A DNA stretch of 64,000 bases. Source: Hippopus hippopus. Its lineage: Eukaryota; Mollusca; Bivalvia; Cardiida; Cardiidae. Positions within the stretch are counted from its first letter, which is position 1; every line of letters starts with the position of its first letter. The notes below the pieces were generated by a model that saw only the letters and a program-made list of their open reading frames with translations, ran no database searches and had not been told where the DNA came from. Location of the stretch: the NCBI GenBank assembly GCA_946811185.2, contig OX328112.1:12239215-12303214 (forward strand). Reading direction: 5' to 3'. A program made the translations under genes and the position numbers. This document shows, piece by piece, positions 57,029-64,000 of the stretch.

Positions 57029-57257
57029 TTAACCCTTTTTCACACAATCCAGACTTTTAACCCTTATCCTGGTAAGTAACTAAAATGAAATTTTTCAATT
57101 CGATAGTAACACCCCAAATATTGTCATTTCAAAGTTATATTTTGGGAAAAAAATATCTCCTTGTCGGACAGTGTTACCAGCATTTTCTCCTTTCCCTACA
57201 ATGTTTTAATAGCCATCTTCCACATGGTCATTGATAAAGGATTCGTGCATTAATTAA
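57029..57257. mobile_element. TTAA-1 / TTAA-2 chimera
   Basis: TTAACCCTTTTTCACACAAT opens a TTAA-1. TTAACCCTTATCCTGGTAAG ... TCGGACAGTG is half of a reversed TTAA-2. Then TACCAGCATTTTCTCC resumes TTAA-1 at the hairpin apex. Confidence 0.7.
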
Positions 57258-57750
57258 CTCTTTACCACATGACAAAAATGTAGACTTCTCCGAATTGGGA
57301 GCACTTGCAGATGGCAATTTATAAGTGACTCAAATGATGGAATTTTTCTTTGATATGGTAGAAAACACAGTGGGAAAAGAAGTTATGCTGGTTACTATTT
57401 TTCACATTGTTTTCAAAAGCCATCTTCCTCAAGGTAGTGAAAACTCAGGACAGTTTGGTAAAGGGTTAACCCTTTACCACACAGCAAAATTTTGGACTCA
57501 TCCATATTGAAGGAATATACAGACAACAATTCAAATGTTTTTCTAAAGATGATGTTTGACTTTGAAAAGTAGAAAACATTGTGAGAAAGGAGAAAATGGT
57601 GGTAAAGACTTAATCAAATATTGCTAAAGTGATGGTAGTTGTCTTACATGAGTTCAGAATATTGAAGACAAAATTAAAATGGTAGTTACTTTGCTTTCAA
57701 AAGTGTCTTTCTAGGGGTTGTAAAAAACAGGCTTGTTTGCTGAATAGTTG
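57254..57750 (-). mobile_element. Two TTAA-1 copies sharing TTAA
   Basis: 57254-57469 and 57466-57750. The second is internally disrupted after GAGAAAATGGTGG. Confidence 0.75.
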
Positions 57751-57760
57751 AAATAATATT

Positions 57761-57780
57761 GGGGGGAGGGGGGGGGGGGG
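57761..57780 (+). repeat. G homopolymer tract
   Basis: Six G, one A, thirteen G. Confidence 0.95.
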
Positions 57781-57951
57781 CCAGGAGTTTGAGAAAATAA
57801 TGTTTACTGTGGGTTGGAAAAGAACGTGACGATTTCCCCGTTACTTAATACGATTTCGAATTAGTCTTCAGATTGTAAACAAACTATCAGATTTTTATCA
57901 TGACAAGTTATTGTTAGTTCAGAAAAAATATTAGTATTAGGTATTCAGGTC

Positions 57952-58628
57952 ATAACCCTTTACATAACAAGCATGAGTTTTAAGAGCCCTTAACTCTTTA
58001 CCACACAACAAACACAAAAAAGTTTTAGACTAGTCCAACTTGAAAGCATTTGCAGATGACAGAGGTGGCTAAAATGATGAAATTTGTCTCTGATAGGATA
58101 GAAAACATTCTGAGAAAAGGAGAAAATACTGGTTACCAGCATTTTCTCCTTTTCTCACAATGTTTTTAAAAGCCTTCTTCTTCAGGGCCGTTAAAATTCG
58201 GGATTGTGTGGTAAAGAGTTAATAAGAAAATTTTCAAAAACGTTGTAGAAAGAGTATTTTCTCATTATTCCATCTACCAACATTTTCTATTTCCAAAATT
58301 TTTTTGGAAGCTATTTCTCTCAGCGTGAAGATCAGATTACATATTTACACAGTCAGATCTTAATCTACTCCTTCCTTAAAAACTATTTTTTGTTTGCGTA
58401 GTCATCTCTTTGCAAAATAATCTTTAATTTTAATGACCATGTGGATGAAGGCTTTTGAAAATGGTGGGAGAATGAGAAATTCCAGGTAATCAGCATGTAC
58501 TACTTTTCCCACAATGCATTCTTTTCTTGTATTAAATCAAAATTAAATCAGTTTAACCACTTCCCATTTTTTGTCAGCAAATGCTTCATTTTGAATAGTC
58601 TAAAATCTTCTCATCATGTAAAGAGTTA
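57952..58628. mobile_element. TTAA-1 cluster
   Basis: 57952-57990 (+ start only), 57990-58222 (-, complete), 58225-58330 (- remnant), TTAA-2 scrap 58320-58380, 58402-58628 (+). Confidence 0.78.
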
Positions 58629-58629
58629 A

Positions 58630-59123
58630 AGATAGCCCCATTTTTTATCTCAATACAGTGGGGTTTTTTTGCCAGTAATATGTATCTGTAGTTATCTCTA
58701 TCTGCTACTAATATTGTAGCAGAATGATCAAATAGCATTATTAATCTACTTTCAGGTTTCCTGGGGCATTCAATAGCTAAAGAGCATCTGTAAACAGTGA
58801 AGAAAGAGCAAAACTTGCAGAACTTGCCAAAATGGGTTAGATTTACAATGGAAAGTTTATTTTTCCTTGACAACAGAGGTCAAACAATCTGTTGCTGTTA
58901 TATCACTTAGCCTATATTTCAAGCAGTGAGGGATAAAAAGTATATGTTACCATGGACATGAACTGAAATCTTCAGAAGATATTTAAAACCACTTTATGTG
59001 ATAAGTGACTTTTCATACTTACAATGGTTGGACCAAATTAATTGCCATGTGTGGGCTTAATTTAGAATTCAAAAAATCACGTAGCATTTGTAGTAGATAT
59101 AGATTTTGTAGTTTAACAAAACC
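58630..59123 (+). other. Upstream flank of the large exon, no repeat or gene seen
   Basis: This may be promoter/5' UTR or intron. A weak acceptor TTTTGTAG ends at 59111. No clear TATA-type or CpG-rich promoter is visible. Confidence 0.3.
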
Positions 59124-62100
59124 ATGGCAACATCAGAAAAAATTCTCATTCATCAAAAAGGCACATCCAGATTGAAATTCAATCATGACCCCAATGAGAC
59201 ACCATACAACAGTTTTTCATCTTTCAAAAATATTGATAATACAGTAGTTTCTGCCTATGAAGTGGGGGCTATAAATAGAGTCGGTGGAAAAAGCATACAC
59301 AGTTCTAAAACAGAGGAGCAACTTGTTTCAAGGGAACAGAGAAGTTTGGCACACAAGCCACCAAGTGGTGTGAAACATGACCATAAACTACTTGGCACAT
59401 CTTCAAAGTCCAAATCTCTAACAGATATACACATAATTCATAACAAAGGAAATAAAATACCCGACGTTAATGTTAAAAGATTTGATAACAGATTATTAAG
59501 ACATAATGTAAAACATTCGGAAGAAATTGTGCCTACTTTGCAAACAAGTGAAGTGGATCCTTTGTCTGGTTGTTCTGAAGACAGTGAGAAAAAAGGAGAA
59601 ATCTCAGTGATTACTTGCAAGGAGATAGAAAATAAAGATGTGAGACAAGCCAGTTCCTTGAGCTCTTCAGATAAATTGTTTGAAAGTGCTAATAGTGAAA
59701 CAAAATTGGACAGAACTAGTTCAGCAGTGTGTAATACTTCAACTAAGCATTCTAAATTACATTCAGACTACAGCAGTGTGAATGAAAATGATAAAGTACT
59801 TCAAAAGACAGTCTCTCTTGATAATGGCATTGAATTACAGAAATCTAGTCTGGTCCGGGTGGACTCTGGAAACATTCATAGATCAAGGTTAAACCATGAA
59901 GGGAGTAGAAGACATTCCCACAGAAAACATCTTGATGTGAGAAAGTCCTCAAAAACAGAAAATGTTGAAACTATTGTAGTAGAATCAGTATGCTCAGGTA
60001 TACTTACAGTTGAAACTGATATTTCACAACCTGGAATCAATTCTATAGCATCTAGAAGAAAGTTACCAAAAGTGCCGGCAAGGTTAAAACAGACAGTAGC
60101 TAGAATGTCAGACATGGAGGACTCAAAACAAGAAAATTCAAAACCTGAGAAGAAGGGTTCTTTGTCAAAGCTAGGCGGTGATACTGACACAGATATAAAT
60201 ATAGCTGGGATACAAGGTAAACCATTGCTTGCCAGGTCTGAAAACATTGCTTTTAATTATATGATAGAAAGTGATTCAGGGAAACTTGACACAAGCTCAG
60301 GTAGCATTGATTGTACAAGTCAAGATGTAATTGAAGCTAGACGAGTAAACATGCATAAAAGTAAACTGTCTGATGTTAATTATGGCTCAGATGAAAATTC
60401 ATCCTCACTGTTGTCTGGTTCTTTACCTAGTCAAAAACAGAAATTGGTAGATCAGGGATTTGACAAGAAATATGAAAATTTGACAAAAGTGAAAAGTGAA
60501 TTGAAAAGCAACAGAAAAGGAAAAATATTAGGAAAGAAAAGTGAGAGTTCTAATTTAGAAGATAAATTTAGACAGAAATTAAAAGAGATTGTTTCAAGTA
60601 ATTCAAATAATCCTGTCAACCTGTCAAACTATGATGACAGTATTGTGAGTATTAAACCAGACAACGGACATATAGAATGTTTTCAACCTGTGTTAGATAC
60701 TTTAAGTGATAGTGCTAAAGTATTAAAGGAACAAACTAGTCCAGTACTTCATAGTGCCAAAGGAGAGAGCAAGAGTAAAAAATCAAAAGGTGATATTCTT
60801 GAAAATGCTGTTTGTTTAGATGGAGACATTCCTGCAAGTTCTATTTTTAATTTCAATCAGGAAGTCATTCAAGAGTTGACAGACATGGTAATGTTAAAGC
60901 CAGAGCCTGTAGGGGGTCAGTGTCAGACTCCTGACATAAGTGAAACACAAGATTCCATATCTGAGCCTAAAGATTCATTGGCTTCAAATATCTCAGATGT
61001 TGGTGTAAGCACAGAAGCAGAGGACAAGAGTTATGACTCAAGTCAACATCAATTTACTGATAGGACAAAAGATTTAATTGAGGTTGGAAATGATAGCGAC
61101 TTAAACCAGTCTCTAAAACTTAATATTGAAGGGAAGTCATTTAATGGAAAAAGTGAAATTTCTAATGATTGTGATAGTGAAGGTGGTGCTAAAAAAGAAA
61201 TGATTCATCCAGCTGGAGAGGAAATTAAAACAATACAGGAAAAAGTGCAAAAAGACTTCACTCAAAAACAGGGCCATGTTTTAAGAACACCATCCTACAG
61301 GAAAAGAGTGATGGCTAGAGCTAAATTAAGGTACAGCAAGAAAAGCCAAAATTTTAAAGAATGTTCTTGTAGTAGGAAAGAGAATGGTGAACTGGAGCAG
61401 TGCTTATTTTGTCAAAAATTTGAGTTAAAGAAAAGAAGTCAGACTAGTCTTGGACACCAAGCACTAGGAGACTATAGTGACAGTGAGTGTAGTGAAATAG
61501 CTAGTCCCAGACGAGCTTTGACTCCAGAACTTGTTGGAAGATCATCAGGTCAAGGTCACAAAAGTCCAAGGTCTTTGAGAAAAGTGAATGTTTCACCTCG
61601 TGTAGATGTATTGTTAAGTTCTAATTTATTCAAAAAGCATTTACAGAAACATGAAAATTTGATACAAAAGCATACAATGTCTTATAAGAGATTTGGAATG
61701 AACAAATCTGTGTCCAACCTTGACCTTTCTGAAGGTTTTACTGCTGATACTGATTCTAGCTACCAAGACAATGCTAGTGAAGTAAGTGAAGCAGCTTCAG
61801 AGCGTGACTTTGTAGATGCTGCATCTAATAAATCAACTGATATCTGGGTATCTAGTGAATTATCTGCCACAAACAGGAGACATTCCTTAACTGGTGAAAC
61901 AGAAATACAGTTTAGTGATTATAGTTATAAAACTATGATGAGAAAGAAGTCAGGTGACACTCTACCATCATCTTTCACTAAACCAAGGTCAAGGCCAGGT
62001 ATTGGATCTTTATTTGACAATGTTAGAAATAGGACACAGTCTCGTAATTATATACCATCTTTTCATGAATTTAAGAAACAGAAAGAATTGGCTACCACAG

Positions 62101-62903
62101 ATACGAAAAATGATCAAGATCAACAGAGCCAAGTTGAGGCACAGAAAGTTGAAGCAACTCATGTTTCAAAAGAAGCAAGAGTACTAGATGACAAAAAAGA
62201 GAAAGGTGAAAATGATCTTCATACAGTGCTTGAAACAGATGAAAGAGGAAGTAAAGAAAATCTCATTTGTGCTGAAAATGTTGAAAATGATGTCAAATTA
62301 AAGCCAGAAAGTGATAAATGCCAACTTACCTCATCCCAAACAGTGTTAGCAAATGTCAGTGCTCCTGAAGTTTTAGTAACACATGTTGACAGCAATCAAA
62401 ATGAACATCTTGCGCGTAAAGCACGAACCAGATTAAAGGGAAAGTCAAGAACCCTTCCAAATATCGATTTAAGTATTATGAGTGATAATTCGTCTGACCA
62501 GTCCAGTAGTCATTCTGCAAGAGAAAAACGCAGAATAACAACAAAAAGGCCAAGATCCTTGATATCCAAGAAACTTGCCAGTCATGACTCTGACACTCCC
62601 GATACAAGTGATAAAGATCATGTAACACCAACAAATGTGTCAGCACGACCTAAACTGAAAGGAAACCACAGCAGAAGAATTATAAGATCAGAATCTGATT
62701 CAAAGTATGAAACTGAAAAGGGAAAGCACTCTGAGGAGACTGTTGATGATAGATCCAAGGGAGGTCACTCTAGGCATTTGTCACTGCTTGGCAAGGGACA
62801 TAACTCTGTCAGCTTTAACTTGGATTCTGTGAAGAATGAAGGCACTTCAGACATTTCCTCTTCAATGACCGAGAGTAATTTGTCCGATAGCATCTACTCT
62901 GAG
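59124..62903 (+). CDS. Large coding exon of an unidentified, Ser/Lys-rich, probably disordered protein (3' exons outside window)
   Basis: A frame of 1260 codons is open in AT-rich DNA where chance frames rarely exceed 120. The ATG has a strong context (ACCATGG). TAG at 59109-59111 is in frame just upstream, but its AG could also be a splice acceptor, so extra upstream coding exons are possible. At 62904 the frame meets GAG|GTAAAT, a good donor; read through, it would add only five residues before TAA. The protein is rich in Ser, Lys, Asp and Glu with no signal peptide or membrane helix, so probably cytoplasmic or nuclear. Local features: basic RRKLPKVPARLK at residues 311-322; C747-x-C749-x10-C760-x2-C763, a possible small metal-binding knuckle; RRALTPELVGRS and many S/T-P sites after it. 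I do not recognise the family. No repeat interrupts the exon. Confidence 0.88.
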
Positions 62904-62920
62904 GTAAATATTGTCTCGTA

Positions 62921-63018
62921 ATTCTTTACCAGACATCGAAACATGAGATGCATCCATAATGAAAGCACTTTTAGATGACAAATTGGATATGGCTCAGAAG
63001 ATCCAATATGTCTTTTAA
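62921..63018 (-). mobile_element. TTAA-1 left part beside the splice donor of the large exon
   Basis: TAATTCTTTACCAGACATCG begins about 17 bases after the donor at 62904 and stops at the next copy. Confidence 0.72.
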
Positions 63019-63588
63019 CCCTTTACCACACAATCCCAACTTTTAACCATCCTGAGAAAGAAACCTTTTGAAAACATTGTGGAAAAAGGAGAAAATGCTG
63101 ATAACCAGCATTTTCTCCTTTTCCCACAATGTTTTCTTCCCGTCCCAAAACAAACTTCCATTTTTCAGTCACATATATTCTGTCATTTGCTAATGCTTTC
63201 AATTTGGAATAATTCAAATTTTTTTCCTTCGATAAAAAGTTAACTCATTACCAAATGACAATTCTTTAAAAATTGTCCAAATTGAATGTATTGATACGAC
63301 AAACTAATTGTGACTTTGAAAAATGATACATGGTTTTGAAAGGGTAGAAAACATTGATAGAAAAAAAGAAAATGCAGGGTTACCACCATTTTCTCATTTT
63401 CCCACAATTTTTCAAAAGGCCTTTTTCTCAGGCTGTTAAAACTCAGGATTATGTTGTAAAAGGTTAAAAGGTAGGAAACATTGTGGAAAAGAGAGAAAAT
63501 GCTGGATACCAGCATTTTTTCCTTTTTCCACAATGTTTTTAAATGCCCTCTTTCTGAGGTGCATAAAAACATGGGATTGAAGGTTAAA
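63015..63588. mobile_element. Three TTAA-1 copies
   Basis: 63015-63243 (+) and 63240-63466 (-) share TTAA; 63468-63588 (-) is a right half joined directly. Confidence 0.82.
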
Positions 63589-63707
63589 GGTTTCTTTTGT
63601 ACAGACATCTTCTCAAATTAAAGAAAAAAATTGACTCCTTGGGAGACTGCGCATCATGAGAAATTCCTTATTCTGTCACAGTATTTTCGAGGCCAGAGTA
63701 TATCCAT

Positions 63708-63905
63708 AATTCTCTAACCAACTACAAAATTTTAGACTGTCTAAATTTTAAAACTTCATACATTAATTCATTCATTCCAAATTCTAAATAAAAAAAGTAA
63801 TTGCAGTTGACAATTGTATTGTTATAATTCAAGTGGTGGAACTTGCCTTTCAGAGTGTAGAAAACATTGAAGGAAAAGTAAAAAATGCAGGTTGCTTTTT
63901 GCATT
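63708..63905 (-). mobile_element. TTAA-1 copy, diverged
   Basis: ATTCTCTAACCAACTACAAA ... AAAACATTGAAGGAAAAGT; right end lost. Confidence 0.65.
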
Positions 63906-64000
63906 CTCAAATCATTCTAAATATCAAAACTCAGATTAGCAAACCATTCTAAATATTGAAACCTGGAAAACACATACTGTAGCTCTTTCCTTGTTATAAC

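Noticed and set aside
59876..60247. 123-codon frame on the - strand
   Set aside because: Antisense shadow of the large coding exon.

Overview
The window is animal nuclear DNA, AT-rich and dominated by small repeats. Genes are broken into short exons with GT/AG introns. The tRNA-headed SINEs, the C-G-T-C-C-G-rich repeats opening with AGCTCCACTG, and short direct-repeat families are of kinds I associate with bivalve molluscs. The lineage is an inference and the species is not determined.

Genes. Two protein-coding loci can be supported, both on the + strand. (1) At about 2653-10214, six exons join in phase into the C-terminal 359 residues of a secreted protein: end of a signal peptide, a six-cysteine ShKT domain, a ten-cysteine Ly6/uPAR domain split over three exons, a Thr-rich mucin-like linker, and a C-terminal von Willebrand factor A (VWA) domain ending at a stop and an AATAAA signal. 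The first coding exon was not found. (2) At 59124-62903, one very large coding exon of 1260 codons encodes a Ser/Lys-rich, probably disordered protein of unknown identity. It ends at a good splice donor and the gene runs out of the window. From about 10.3 to 59.1 kb I see no convincing exon.

Repeats. By my reading about a hundred full or partial copies of one 220-235 bp element, here called TTAA-1, fill introns and the intergenic space. TTAA-1 has TTAA-flanked CCCTTTACCA termini (piggyBac-like) and a central hairpin of about 65 bp. '+' means the CCCTTTACCACACAATCC end comes first; '-' means the CTCTTTACCAAACGAC end comes first. Two other hairpin MITEs, TTAA-2 and TTAA-3 (both with a GATCAGACTGCACA core), have the same type of TTAA/CCCTT termini. 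Other repeats: MITE-4 (about 250 bp, ends in GATGCATTAA), MITE-5 (GATTGGCTAAACCA palindrome), three tRNA-derived SINE families (SINE-1, -2, -3), two longer dispersed repeats (REP-6, REP-7), several single TIR elements, and tandem arrays.

Most notable: TTAA-1 copies chained end to end and sharing one TTAA; hairpin arms that have changed in a paired way; nested insertions with visible target duplications or a paralogous empty site; and a 1.79 kb foldback-like element at 42472-44261 whose inverted arms are 10-bp tandem repeats, flanked by a 7-bp direct repeat. All names such as TTAA-1 are local to this report. Repeat boundaries were read by eye and may be off by a few bases, more for degraded copies.
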